From positions 1-32,657 of the forward strand of contig DAOUCU010000050.1 of NCBI GenBank assembly GCA_034431935.1: 32,657 bases of DNA. The letters are read 5' to 3'. The DNA is from JBFMDU01 sp034431935. Its GTDB lineage: Bacteria > Chloroflexota > Dehalococcoidia > GIF9 > JBFMDU01. Position numbers and translations under genes: made by a program. This document shows positions 14,357 through 22,289 of the stretch, in pieces. Below the pieces are notes generated by a model. It saw only the letters and a program-made list of their open reading frames with translations, did no database searches and was not told the DNA's origin. Position 1 is the stretch's first letter. Each line of letters opens with the position of its first letter.

Positions 14357-14932
14357 TTATGTCGTGGCTGCAGGTGGCTCGGTGGGGCCGGAGGCACCGT
14401 CCGCTACCGGCCCATTCACCGCGGCGGACTGCGGTCGGCGTATTTCCATCAGAATGAAGTCATGGCCACCGTTAAGCCGCCGCCCGAAGGGGACGAAGCC
14501 GCACTTGCGGAAACACTTCTGGGCCCGCACGTTCCATTCCAGCGTCTTAAGGTGGAGACGTTTAAGGTCGGTGCTGGCGAAGACATGGCGCACCAGCGTA
14601 TTGACGGCATCGCTACCGTATCCCCGGCCCCAGTAGGCCCGGTCACCAATCATGACACCAAGCTCGGCTTCCCTGCGGAAGCGGTCAATATTATAAATGG
14701 CACAGTTGCCGATATGCCGGCCATCCAGAGTCTCAATGCCAAAGCGGAAATGGTCATCGGGAGCGCCGTACAGCTCCTCGCCGTAGAAAAGTAAATACTC
14801 GCCATACGAGATGGAAAGGGGTATGGCGGCATCGAGACGGCTCAGCTCCTCGTCTTTCCTCCACTGGTAATCGTTAGCTGCGTCCTTAATAGTCTTGGAG
14901 CGCAGTCGGACCTTTTCTCCAGTTATGACCAT
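14357..14932 (-). CDS. GNAT family N-acetyltransferase (RimJ/RimL-like)
   Basis: This 191-residue acetyltransferase has the RimJ/RimL layout. It begins with GEKVRLRSKTIKDA, has a beta strand ending in ELGVMIGD, and then the acetyl-CoA pyrophosphate loop GRGYGSDAV. The later segment NVRAQKCFRKCGF is the usual N..A...Y/F...GF motif. The acceptor is unknown; relatives modify ribosomal proteins, antibiotics or small amines. The ATG has no Shine-Dalgarno sequence and lies 9 nt after an extended -10 box, so the transcript is probably near-leaderless. It has its own promoter and is separate from the HEAT-repeat gene upstream. Confidence 0.88.
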   Translation of the reverse strand: MVITGEKVRLRSKTIKDAANDYQWRKDEELSRLDAAIPLSISYGEYLLFYGEELYGAPDDHFRFGIETLDGRHIGNCAIYNIDRFRREAELGVMIGDRAYWGRGYGSDAVNTLVRHVFASTDLKRLHLKTLEWNVRAQKCFRKCGFVPFGRRLNGGHDFILMEIRRPQSAAVNGPVADGASGPTEPPAATT

Positions 14933-14941
14933 ACACAGTGG

Positions 14942-14950
14942 AATATATCA
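14942..14950 (-). promoter_or_regulatory. Extended -10 promoter of the GNAT gene
   Basis: The minus strand has TGATATATT, an extended -10 (TGN plus TATATT), ending 9 nt before the ATG. No good -35 is visible, as is usual for extended -10 promoters. Confidence 0.4.
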
Positions 14951-14967
14951 CAAGTAATAGTGGGAGG

Positions 14968-15906
14968 CTATTGCTCCTTCCTCATGGCCATTGACGATTC
15001 CCAGAAGGACAGCTCGGCAAGTGCCGCTCTGGCCGCGGCGCTGACCCGCTTGACCGGGTTTCTGGCCAGATTCTCCAGCACTTTCCTGGCTACCTCCCCG
15101 CCGATTTCGCCGAGAGCGGCAATAGCCGCCTCCTTGACTTCAATCACATCATCGCGGGTGAGCCTTATCAGGTGCGGCACCGCCTCCTCGCTCTCCAGCT
15201 CACCGCTGGCGGCGGCCGCGGCACACCGCAACTCGGCCCGTGCGCTGGAAAGCTCCTTAATTACCGAAGGGAGCCAGGCGGCATCACAGGTCCGGCCCAT
15301 GGCCGCGACTGCGCCCGCCTTCAGCACGATGCTGTCCTCAGCATAGGCCCTTTCAATCAGCCCGGTCACTTCAGGAGCAGTGAAGGCCGCCACCGCCCGG
15401 AGCGCCTGCGCCCGGACCGCCGGCTCCTCACCTGCGTTCCTCACCACTCGGACCAGAGCGCTGAATATTTCTTCCCCATGCCGGCCCACTATCTTACCGG
15501 TTTCGGCCAGGAGGACAAACCTGCCCAGCGCCCCGGCCGCGGCCTGCCGCACCGATGCCGCGGGGTCGGCCTCGAGCAATCTGATAAGCGCCGGGATAAG
15601 GCGGCAGTCCTCCGACTCCTCCAGTCCGATCAGCGCCGCCAGCTTGACCTCGGCGTCATCACTGCTCAATGAAAAGCGGAAGATGGCGTCAAAGTTGACC
15701 CTAACGTTATTGCGCGCCAGCTGGGCCAGGGCGGCGATAAGGCCGCGGCGGCGGTCGATATCAGCCGACTGCCAGCGCACCTCAAATTCGGCAAGCCCTT
15801 CACCGCCGAGATTGGACAACCGCACCAGCCGCGCCGCCGGCGGGTCGCGCGCCGGGTCGAATATCTCGGCCAGCAGCTCCCCGAGCACCCCCGTCCCATC
15901 ATCCAT
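14968..15906 (-). CDS. HEAT-repeat protein
   Basis: This 312-residue protein is built almost wholly of paired-helix HEAT/armadillo-like repeats. Examples are DAEVKLAALIGLEESEDCRLIPALIRLLEA split across two helices, VRQAAAGALGRF, VRAQALRAVAAF and VKEAAIAALGEIG, each about 30-37 residues apart. Such solenoids act as protein-binding scaffolds or lyase-like subunits, and nothing here tells which. It has no signal peptide or membrane segment. It follows the PAC2-family gene by 3 bp and should be the last gene of the tldD-tldE-PAC2 operon. Confidence 0.85.
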   Translation of the reverse strand: MDDGTGVLGELLAEIFDPARDPPAARLVRLSNLGGEGLAEFEVRWQSADIDRRRGLIAALAQLARNNVRVNFDAIFRFSLSSDDAEVKLAALIGLEESEDCRLIPALIRLLEADPAASVRQAAAGALGRFVLLAETGKIVGRHGEEIFSALVRVVRNAGEEPAVRAQALRAVAAFTAPEVTGLIERAYAEDSIVLKAGAVAAMGRTCDAAWLPSVIKELSSARAELRCAAAAASGELESEEAVPHLIRLTRDDVIEVKEAAIAALGEIGGEVARKVLENLARNPVKRVSAAARAALAELSFWESSMAMRKEQ

Positions 15907-15909
15907 CCC

Positions 15910-16713
15910 TCATTCCTCCTCCCGGCCCCCCGGCTGTCCTTCCTCCCAGATAGGCGTGGTAAAGTTCTCGATGAACTGCCCCATGGCCTCGGCGGTGATT
16001 TTGGACATCTCCACCTCGGCCTTTTCCGCCTCCGCCGTAAGCTCCGCCAGGTCAAGGGTAACGCCGAACAGCCCGGTAAAGACCCGGGCGATGGCCAGGG
16101 CCGCCTTGGGATTCGGCATGCGGGTAGCGTACATCGGTGATTCGCCCAGCAGGCAGATGCCGGGCATGCCGCGCTCCTTGGCCACGCCGAGGAACAGCCC
16201 GTTAAGGCCGGCTATCTGGACGGTGCCGCGCAGGACAACATCATACCTGGTGGCCTCTTTAAGAAGTTTCTCGTCCGTGGCCGCCACCCATACCCGGGGC
16301 TGTTCCGAGTGGTGTATTTTGACCAGCGCCGCGGCGAAGGTATAGACACGTTTTACCTTCATCCTCACGGCCACGTCAAGAACAAGGTTGGCCAGCTCAT
16401 AGCTTTTCGCGGCCGGCTGCTCATCACCGATAAATATGACCAGGTCTTTCCCCCGGCCCGGGTTCTTCCAGTAATAAAACCTGCTCTGAGGGAACTGGGG
16501 CTCCTCGATGACGTTATCCCTCACCAGGACGCCGGTGGCGTTGAAAAAGGCGGTCGGCTCAATATCGGCGAACTCGATGGCGCCAAGCTTGCCCCGGAGA
16601 TAATCGGCCAGGATGAGCGCCACATCACCGACGCCCGGCCAGGCGGCTATCATCTCACACCGGCGCGGCCGGATGTCCTCATACCATCGGACAAGTTCCT
16701 TCTTCCTGGGCAT
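15910..16713 (-). CDS. PAC2-family protein (proteasome assembly chaperone 2-like)
   Basis: This 267-residue protein resembles the PAC2 (formerly DUF75) family. It has an N-terminal region MIAAWPGVGDVALILADYL, then LVIFIGDEQP, VKRVYTFAA and a glycine-rich GLNGLFLGVAKERGMPGICLLGESP segment. Eukaryotic PAC2 helps assemble proteasomes; the bacterial role is not established. The start at 16713 is chosen because the tldE stop lies 2 bp upstream and AGGGGG precedes it; an in-frame extension to 16788 would run into tldE. The link to a TldD/TldE protease makes a proteolysis-related role attractive, but that is inference. Confidence 0.82.
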   Translation of the reverse strand: MPRKKELVRWYEDIRPRRCEMIAAWPGVGDVALILADYLRGKLGAIEFADIEPTAFFNATGVLVRDNVIEEPQFPQSRFYYWKNPGRGKDLVIFIGDEQPAAKSYELANLVLDVAVRMKVKRVYTFAAALVKIHHSEQPRVWVAATDEKLLKEATRYDVVLRGTVQIAGLNGLFLGVAKERGMPGICLLGESPMYATRMPNPKAALAIARVFTGLFGVTLDLAELTAEAEKAEVEMSKITAEAMGQFIENFTTPIWEEGQPGGREEE

Positions 16714-16715
16714 CC

Positions 16716-18020
16716 CTACACCCCCTTCGAAGCAACCGAGAGACCCGGGCAGAGGATGTACGGCGTCCTGAGAAAGCCGCTGACCCACCGGGACTCGCGG
16801 CTGAGCGCTCCGATATTGCCAAGTATCTGATAAACGTTACCCGAGACCACCGTGTCTTTCACCCGCCCTACAACCTCACCGTTCCTGACGGCGAAACCCA
16901 GCAGGACGTTACCGGCAAAATCGCCGCTTAAAAGGTTACCCTGCTCGGCGCCCATGGTGAACTCGACCACCAGGCCCTCGTCTATCCGCTTGAGAATATC
17001 TTCAAACGGCTCAACGCCCTCCCCGATAATCAGGGAACTTGAGCCGGGACCGGGCAGTCCCCCACCGCGCCGGCCGCTTCCGGTGCTCTTTGTCCCTGCC
17101 TGTCTGGCCGTTTGAAGGTCAAAAAGGAACCCGCGCACCTCACCGTTCTCGACCAGCGGTGTCCGCTGGCTGGGGACGCCCTCGTCGTCCCAGGGACAGC
17201 TCCCCGGCTGGAAGGGCAGGGTGGCGTCATCCCACAGGTTAAACCTGCTGTCGAAGACTTTCTCCCCACGGCGGCCTTTCAGCGGGGAAGAGCCATCGAC
17301 CACACGCTTGCCATTGAAGGCCACACCCAGCGGTGCTATCAGGGTGCTGGCGATGCCGATGGGAGTGAACACCACAGGCATGGTCTTCGAATCGAGCCGG
17401 GTCAGCACCCGCGCGTACTCAAGCTGGCGAATGGTGTTCCTGGCTATCCCGGAGCAGTCGGTTACGGGCCGGCAGGAGCTTTCGCCGTCGCCGACGAAAA
17501 GCAGACCGCCTTCGCGAACCAGGACGCCCTCAACATTGACACTGAAAACACTGCGCTGGTAGCTGGCCTCCATTCCGCGGGAGTTAGTCAGACTGATTTC
17601 TGAGACCTGTTTGCTGACATTGCCCTCGCAGAGGACGTCCGGCGTGTGTTCGCGCAGTTTTTCAATCAGGTCCAGCCCGATTTCCGCCATCTTCTCAATG
17701 GGAACCTCATCAACCCCGGCATCAAATACGTTCACCGGCGGGCAGATACCGGCCGGCGGGAACTCGAAATCGGCCTCCGGGCCGAAGGGCACCGTCTCCA
17801 CGGCCATGGCCGTCAGCTTCTCCGGCGATATCGAGCCGTTGCCGACGGCGAAGCCGATGCGTCCGTTCTTAATGATGCGCAGGGCGACCGTGGTGCTCTC
17901 CTTGGTCTGGACCTGCTTGAGCCGGTTGGCCTCGAAGCGCACCGGCGTACGCCGCGCGTGGACGATAAACACTTCGGCATCTTCGGCGACCTTCCTGGCG
18001 GAAGAAAGATAATCGTACAT
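16716..18020 (-). CDS. tldE: TldE/PmbA-type subunit of the TldD/TldE metalloprotease
   Basis: This 434-residue protein matches PmbA/TldE, the non-metal-binding partner of TldD. Family features are FEANRLKQVQTKESTTVALRI near the N-terminus (split by short loops), GIARNTIRQLEYA, and the GEGVEPFEDIL and FAGNVLLGFAVRNGE segments in the C-terminal half. TldE lacks the HExxxH zinc motif, as here. The heterodimer trims unfolded or modified peptides. Its ATG directly follows the tldD stop, with no gap, and the PAC2 gene starts 2 bp after its own stop, so all are co-translated. Confidence 0.9.
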   Translation of the reverse strand: MYDYLSSARKVAEDAEVFIVHARRTPVRFEANRLKQVQTKESTTVALRIIKNGRIGFAVGNGSISPEKLTAMAVETVPFGPEADFEFPPAGICPPVNVFDAGVDEVPIEKMAEIGLDLIEKLREHTPDVLCEGNVSKQVSEISLTNSRGMEASYQRSVFSVNVEGVLVREGGLLFVGDGESSCRPVTDCSGIARNTIRQLEYARVLTRLDSKTMPVVFTPIGIASTLIAPLGVAFNGKRVVDGSSPLKGRRGEKVFDSRFNLWDDATLPFQPGSCPWDDEGVPSQRTPLVENGEVRGFLFDLQTARQAGTKSTGSGRRGGGLPGPGSSSLIIGEGVEPFEDILKRIDEGLVVEFTMGAEQGNLLSGDFAGNVLLGFAVRNGEVVGRVKDTVVSGNVYQILGNIGALSRESRWVSGFLRTPYILCPGLSVASKGV

Positions 18021-19379
18021 CTACCTGCCTCCCACCAGACAGCGCCGGATGCGGATATGAGGACTGCCGTTGGAAACGGGCAGGGGCGCCTGGTCAGCTT
18101 TGCCACAGCCCCCGCCCTGGTTCATCTGCAGGTCGTTGCCGACGGCATCAATGTTGGCCAGGGTAGTGAAAACGTTACCGGAAAGCGTTACCGGGCGCAC
18201 CAGCTCCGCCACCTTGCCGTCTCGAATCATATAGGCTTCGCCGGCCGAGAAGGTGAACATCTCCAGGCTGGTGGTGCCGCCGTACCAGTCTCTGGCGTAA
18301 ATCCCCAGCCGTATGTCCCTTATCATATCGTCGAAGGAGACCTCCCCCGGCTCGATATAGGTATTGGTCATCCTGACAATCGGCGGGAAGAGATAGCCGA
18401 CAGCCCGGGCATTGCCCGTGGGCTTTTCATTCATCACGCCGGCCGTCTCCCGCGAGTGCAGGCGTCCCACCAGATAGCCTTCGCGGATGAGGTAAGTCTT
18501 TTGCGCCGGCACGCCTTCGTCGTCATATTTAAAACTACCACGCAGGCCGGGGACGACCGCGCTATCGACAATGTTGAGGAGATTGCCGCCAAACTTACGA
18601 CCCAGCACCATCATCTGCCTGAGCTTTTCGTTCTCGTAGATATGGTCAGACTCGGAGAGGTGGCCGAAGGCCTCGTGGGTGAAGACCCCTGCCAGCACCG
18701 GGTCAAGGATGACGGTATATTCGCCGTTCTTGACCTTCGGAGCCGACAGCATCTCCACGGCGTGCCGGGCCAGCTCACCAACGCGGCTGTGAAGACCTTC
18801 GACAATACCGAAGTCGCCTTTACTGCCGAGGCTGAGGCTGGCCTGCTGGACTTCGTTGCCCTCCCTGGCCACCGCCGAAATACGCAGGGTGACGTCCACC
18901 CGGCTCTGCTCGATACAGCTCCCTTCGGAATTGACGAAGGTCACCTTTTTAAAAGAATCGGTGTAGGCGATGCTGGAAGTCTGAATTTTCGGAGTGCCCA
19001 GGATGATTTCATTGTACTCGTCGAGGAGCTTTTTCTTACTGGGGAAGGGGATGTCGCGCGGGTCCTTACTGACCTCCGGCGGGACGCTGTCCACCACCGG
19101 CTCCACCGGCGCGAAATGGCCTTCCTGCCGGTTGACCAGCCGGGCCTGCCGCACCGCCAGGGCCGTCCTGTCCTTCAGCCCGTCAGGCTCATTGAAGCTG
19201 ACAAATCCCCAGCCACCGCCTACCCGGGCCCGGACATTGCCGCCGGTACTGGCGGCTCGGGTAATTTCGTCCACCCGGCGGCCGCGGTAGGTGATGTGGC
19301 TGACCTCGCTGGTCTCCAGGCGGATTTCAGCGTAGTCCGCCTGATGCCCTTTAAGTGCCTCGGTTAACCGGTCGCGCAA
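18021..19379 (-). CDS. tldD: TldD zinc metalloprotease subunit (TTG start)
   Basis: This 452-residue protein is the zinc-binding subunit of TldD/TldE. The metal motif HEAFGHLSESD lies mid-protein. The conserved C-terminal GGCGKADQ and SPHIRIRRCLVGG regions match the family. I choose the TTG at 19377-19379 because AGGAGG lies 5 nt before it and the reading begins at the usual TldD start. A longer reading from the ATG at 19457 overlaps the -10 box of the promoter and so should not be in the mRNA. It is the first gene of a tightly packed operon with tldE, PAC2 and HEAT genes. Confidence 0.9.
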   Translation of the reverse strand: MRDRLTEALKGHQADYAEIRLETSEVSHITYRGRRVDEITRAASTGGNVRARVGGGWGFVSFNEPDGLKDRTALAVRQARLVNRQEGHFAPVEPVVDSVPPEVSKDPRDIPFPSKKKLLDEYNEIILGTPKIQTSSIAYTDSFKKVTFVNSEGSCIEQSRVDVTLRISAVAREGNEVQQASLSLGSKGDFGIVEGLHSRVGELARHAVEMLSAPKVKNGEYTVILDPVLAGVFTHEAFGHLSESDHIYENEKLRQMMVLGRKFGGNLLNIVDSAVVPGLRGSFKYDDEGVPAQKTYLIREGYLVGRLHSRETAGVMNEKPTGNARAVGYLFPPIVRMTNTYIEPGEVSFDDMIRDIRLGIYARDWYGGTTSLEMFTFSAGEAYMIRDGKVAELVRPVTLSGNVFTTLANIDAVGNDLQMNQGGGCGKADQAPLPVSNGSPHIRIRRCLVGGR

Positions 19380-19455
19380 AAAGTCCTCCTGCTTCCAGTC
19401 ATTCCGGGCCCGCTTCCGGCGGGTTCGGCAATCTCTATGAATTTCACACCGGGCC

Positions 19456-19484
19456 ATTGTAGCCGTTTGCTCCGATGCGGGCAA
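19456..19484 (-). promoter_or_regulatory. Sigma-70-type promoter of the tldD operon
   Basis: The minus strand has TTGCCC (19479-19484), a 17-nt spacer and TACAAT (19456-19461). The start site would lie near 19449, leaving a leader of about 70 nt before the TTG start of tldD. Confidence 0.65.
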
Positions 19485-19519
19485 GCCGCGAACGGCCCCC
19501 GGAGAAAGTCCAAAAGTGG

Positions 19520-19525
19520 TATACT
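19520..19525 (+). promoter_or_regulatory. -10 element for the SWIM-domain gene
   Basis: TATACT ends 28 nt before the TTG start and 13 nt before the GGGGAGG ribosome site. No clear -35 is seen. It is divergent from the tldD promoter. Confidence 0.35.
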
Positions 19526-19553
19526 TCGCATAACAAACCGGGGAGGCGAAGAG

Positions 19554-19835
19554 TTGCAGTCAAGCCTTATCGGTAAGATTGAAAAGGCCCGACGCTACGC
19601 CCAGGAACCCGACCGCGTCACCTTCCGCGAGCTGTCGGTCAGGTTTAAGGGCGAACATGACGAATACCGCGTGAGCTACCACGACGATAAGTGGGAGTGC
19701 ACCTGTAATTTCTTCAGCCAGTGGAAGCTGTGCAGTCACACCATGGCTCTCCAGAGACTGCTCGGCGAGATGCTCCCGCCCGAGGCCAAGGTATCTCCCG
19801 GCACCCCACAGCCAGCCATTACCAGGCTACTTTAG
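19554..19835 (+). CDS. Small SWIM zinc-finger protein (TTG start)
   Basis: This 93-residue protein has a single SWIM motif, C-x-C-x8-C-x-H, at C49, C51, C60 and H62 (ECTCNFF...LCSHTMAL). The basic, helical N-terminus is followed by a beta-rich stretch (FKGEHDEYRVSYHDDKWECTC in two strands) that forms the usual SWIM fold. SWIM domains bind zinc and contact DNA or proteins; this one stands alone, without the helicase or recombination partner it often has. GGGGAGG lies 7 nt before the TTG at 19554, which fixes the start; the upstream in-frame ATG at 19437 is in the tldD leader. The 3' end overlaps convergent folC by 9 bp. Confidence 0.82.
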   Translation: MQSSLIGKIEKARRYAQEPDRVTFRELSVRFKGEHDEYRVSYHDDKWECTCNFFSQWKLCSHTMALQRLLGEMLPPEAKVSPGTPQPAITRLL

Positions 19836-21278
19836 CGCCTCCGGGTGCTTCTCCGCCCAGGCAAGAGCCTCGCCCACCACAAAAAGCGAGCCAGTGACGG
19901 CCACCAGGCCGTCAGGTGCGGCTTCGGCCAGCGCCTGGGAAATGGCATCTTCTACCCGGTCAATTATTCTGACGCGCTTTTTTTCAACTTCAGGAATGTG
20001 TTTGTCCATCACCCGATACGGGTCGGCGGCCCGGGGGTGGTCAGCGCGGGTTAATATGAAACGAATGCTGTCCGCGCACTCCCATTCGATATAGCCACCG
20101 GTAGCGAAACGGTTGGCATAAAGAGGACCAAACATTCCCTGTACGATGCCGGAAATATCCTTATCCACCGACATACCGCAGACGATTGATATCTTTCTTA
20201 TATTGACCAGCGGGTCATGATCGCCCAAAAATACCGGGACACACTGCGCCACCGGAAGACGGAATATGCGGACCAGCGACCAGATGAATTTTTCCATCGA
20301 ATCGCGGTTATGGGCGCCGTCCAGTACTAAATAGGGGTTGCGGCGCAGTATCTGGAACCGGCCAGGCCATTTAACCTCGGCCAGCCCCTGGACGATATGC
20401 TCGCCGGCTATGCTGGCACCCCGTTCGATCAGCGCTTCAATCGCCGCCACCGCAACCGCGGCGTTCTCCTGCTGATGATGTCCGACCAGGGGAATATGTA
20501 CCCGGTACTTGGCCAGCCGGCCCTTAACCAGCAACTCCTGGCCATCAAGCCCGGAGGCTATCTCTTCCCAAAAATCTTCCCTGACCGCAATGCGTGGCGA
20601 GCCCTTTTCTCTGGCAACATCGCTGACCACCTGCCATGCCCCATCCGGTAGCCATGCCGTCACCGTTACTGCGCCCGGCTTGATAATGCCCGCCTTCTCT
20701 CCTGCGATTTTAGCTACGGTGTCACCCAGCGCCGCCATGTGGTCCAGACTGATGGAAGTGATGATGCAGACTTCCGGATTGGGGACAACGTTGGTGGCAT
20801 CGAGCCGCCCGCCCAACCCGACCTCAAGCACCTGGTATTCCGCCTTCTGCCGTTTGAAGTAAAGGAAGGCTATAACCGTCAGTATTTCAAATGTTGTCAG
20901 CGGGCCGTAGACCGAGCGCCGGTTCACCTCGTCGATGAGCGGTTGTATTTCGGTAACTATGGCAGCGAACTGTTCTTCCGAAATCATCCCATCGTCCACC
21001 CTGAAGCGCTCGCGCAGGGTAATCAGGTGCGGTGAGGTGTACAGGGCGGCGCGGTAGCCGGCGGTCTTGAGAATCGACTGGACCATGGCCGCAGTGCTCC
21101 CCTTCCCCTTGGTGCCGGCGACGTGGACGGTCTTAGCGGCCAGGTGGGGATTGCCCAGCGGCACCAGAAGCTCATCCATGCGGCGCAGGTCGTAGTTGGC
21201 CAGCGTGTAAGGCACGCCCGGCGTCTTCTCGTAGTTGGTAAAACTCAGGACGTATTCTTCGGCTTCGCGGTAGTTCAC
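19827..21278 (-). CDS. folC: Folylpolyglutamate synthase / dihydrofolate synthase (GTG start)
   Basis: This 483-residue Mur-ligase-type enzyme adds glutamate to folates using ATP. The P-loop AGTKGKGSTAAMV is intact. Other family landmarks are FRVDDGMISEEQF, EVGLGGRLDATNV, SISLDHMAALGDTVAKIAGEKAGI split over two helices, LDGAHNRDSMEK and the terminal VTGSLFVVGEAL. The GTG at 21278 is the natural family start. It has no ribosome site and lies 6 nt after an extended -10 box, so a leaderless message is predicted. A longer in-frame reading to 21632 runs through the promoter and the divergent pyrF gene and is rejected. It is somewhat longer than many FolC because of the loop around the YIEWECADSI segment. 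Confidence 0.93.
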   Translation of the reverse strand: MNYREAEEYVLSFTNYEKTPGVPYTLANYDLRRMDELLVPLGNPHLAAKTVHVAGTKGKGSTAAMVQSILKTAGYRAALYTSPHLITLRERFRVDDGMISEEQFAAIVTEIQPLIDEVNRRSVYGPLTTFEILTVIAFLYFKRQKAEYQVLEVGLGGRLDATNVVPNPEVCIITSISLDHMAALGDTVAKIAGEKAGIIKPGAVTVTAWLPDGAWQVVSDVAREKGSPRIAVREDFWEEIASGLDGQELLVKGRLAKYRVHIPLVGHHQQENAAVAVAAIEALIERGASIAGEHIVQGLAEVKWPGRFQILRRNPYLVLDGAHNRDSMEKFIWSLVRIFRLPVAQCVPVFLGDHDPLVNIRKISIVCGMSVDKDISGIVQGMFGPLYANRFATGGYIEWECADSIRFILTRADHPRAADPYRVMDKHIPEVEKKRVRIIDRVEDAISQALAEAAPDGLVAVTGSLFVVGEALAWAEKHPEALK

Positions 21279-21284
21279 GGCTGA

Positions 21285-21293
21285 ATTATAGCA
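21285..21293 (-). promoter_or_regulatory. Extended -10 promoter of folC, leaderless architecture
   Basis: The minus strand reads TGCTATAAT, a perfect extended -10, ending 6 nt before the GTG start codon. Transcription should begin at or next to the start codon. No -35 box is evident. Confidence 0.6.
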
Positions 21294-21366
21294 TTCCGAA
21301 TCGCCCGACCGCCTGTGTCCCCATGAAACACCGCAAGAGGTCTTGTTGTTACAAGGCTGTGCCATC

Positions 21367-21395
21367 TTCCCATTAAAGCTTCGGCCTGTTATTAT
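21367..21395 (+). promoter_or_regulatory. Extended -10 promoter of pyrF, leaderless architecture
   Basis: TTCCCA (21367-21372), a 17-nt spacer whose last three bases are TGT, and TATTAT (21390-21395) end 6 nt before the pyrF ATG. There is no Shine-Dalgarno sequence, so the message should start at or near the ATG. Confidence 0.55.
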
Positions 21396-21401
21396 CACAG
21401 T

Positions 21402-22205
21402 ATGCGCTTCCTTGACAAACTCGCCGCCGCCCGCAGGAAGAATGACAGCCTCCTCTGCATCGGGCTCGACCCCGACCCGGCACTCATGCCGCCGGGGATC
21501 GCCATCGATGATTTCAACCGGTCTATCATCGACGCCACCAAAGACCTCGTCTGCGCATACAAACCGAACCTGGCCTTTTACGAGGCCGCGGGGAATGCCG
21601 GCATGGCGGCACTGGAAAAAACTCTCAAACATATCCCAACGGATATTTTGACTATCGGCGACGGCAAGCGCGGCGACATTGGCAACACCGCCAGGGCCTA
21701 TGCCAGAGCTCTCTTCGACGGCTTCGGCTTCGATTCCATCACCGTCAACCCCTATCTGGGATACGACTCCATTGAGCCTTTTTTGAGGTACGCTGACAGA
21801 GGTATTTTCCTGCTCTGCCGCACCTCCAACCCGGGCGGTGCCGATTTCCAGAACTTACGGCTTGAGAACGGTCAGCCCCTGTATGAAGCCGTTGCCCGCA
21901 AGGCGCTGGAGTGGAATAAGGACGGCAACATCGGCCTTGTTGCTGGCGCTACGAACCCGGCGGAGTTGCGGCATATCCGCGAGATTTGCCCCAATATGCC
22001 AATACTTATCCCCGGCATCGGCGCCCAGAGCGGCGACCTCGGACTGACGGTTAAGAACGGCGTGGACGGGGCAACCATTAGAACCATCATTACTGTCTCA
22101 CGTCAGGTACTCTACGCCTCGTCCGGGCCAGACTTCGCCGAAGCGGCGCGGAGGGCGGCACTGGAAATCAGACACCAGATTAACGCACACTTGGCCGCTC
22201 ACTAA
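21402..22205 (+). CDS. pyrF: Orotidine 5'-phosphate decarboxylase
   Basis: This 267-residue enzyme makes UMP from OMP, the last step of de novo pyrimidine synthesis. It is the longer type 2 class of OMP decarboxylase. The substrate-binding start LCIGLDPDP, the catalytic DGKRGDIGNTA, the SITVNPYLGYDSIEP segment, FLLCRTSNPG, and the phosphate-loop region PGIGAQSGD are all present. The catalytic Lys-Asp pair is intact. It is divergent from folC across a 123-bp gap. ilvE follows on the same strand after 84 bp but has its own promoter. Confidence 0.96.
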   Translation: MRFLDKLAAARRKNDSLLCIGLDPDPALMPPGIAIDDFNRSIIDATKDLVCAYKPNLAFYEAAGNAGMAALEKTLKHIPTDILTIGDGKRGDIGNTARAYARALFDGFGFDSITVNPYLGYDSIEPFLRYADRGIFLLCRTSNPGGADFQNLRLENGQPLYEAVARKALEWNKDGNIGLVAGATNPAELRHIREICPNMPILIPGIGAQSGDLGLTVKNGVDGATIRTIITVSRQVLYASSGPDFAEAARRAALEIRHQINAHLAAH

Positions 22206-22222
22206 CTCTTCTCACTCCTGAT

Positions 22223-22252
22223 TTGCCTTTAACTCGTATTCACCTATATAAT
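22223..22252 (+). promoter_or_regulatory. Sigma-70-type promoter of ilvE
   Basis: TTGCCT (22223-22228) and TATAAT (22247-22252) are 18 nt apart. Transcription would begin near 22259, with a leader of about 30 nt that contains GGAAAGGG as ribosome site before the ATG at 22290. Confidence 0.65.
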
Positions 22253-22289
22253 TTTCATTTGCATACCGTTTACGGAAAGGGATACAGCC

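Noticed and set aside
17646..19367. 573-codon plus-strand frame opposite tldD and tldE
   Set aside because: Antisense shadow of two well-recognised genes; no recognisable domain or ribosome site.
21279..21632. N-terminal extension of folC
   Set aside because: It runs back through the folC promoter and antisense to the start of pyrF; the family homology begins at the GTG at 21278.
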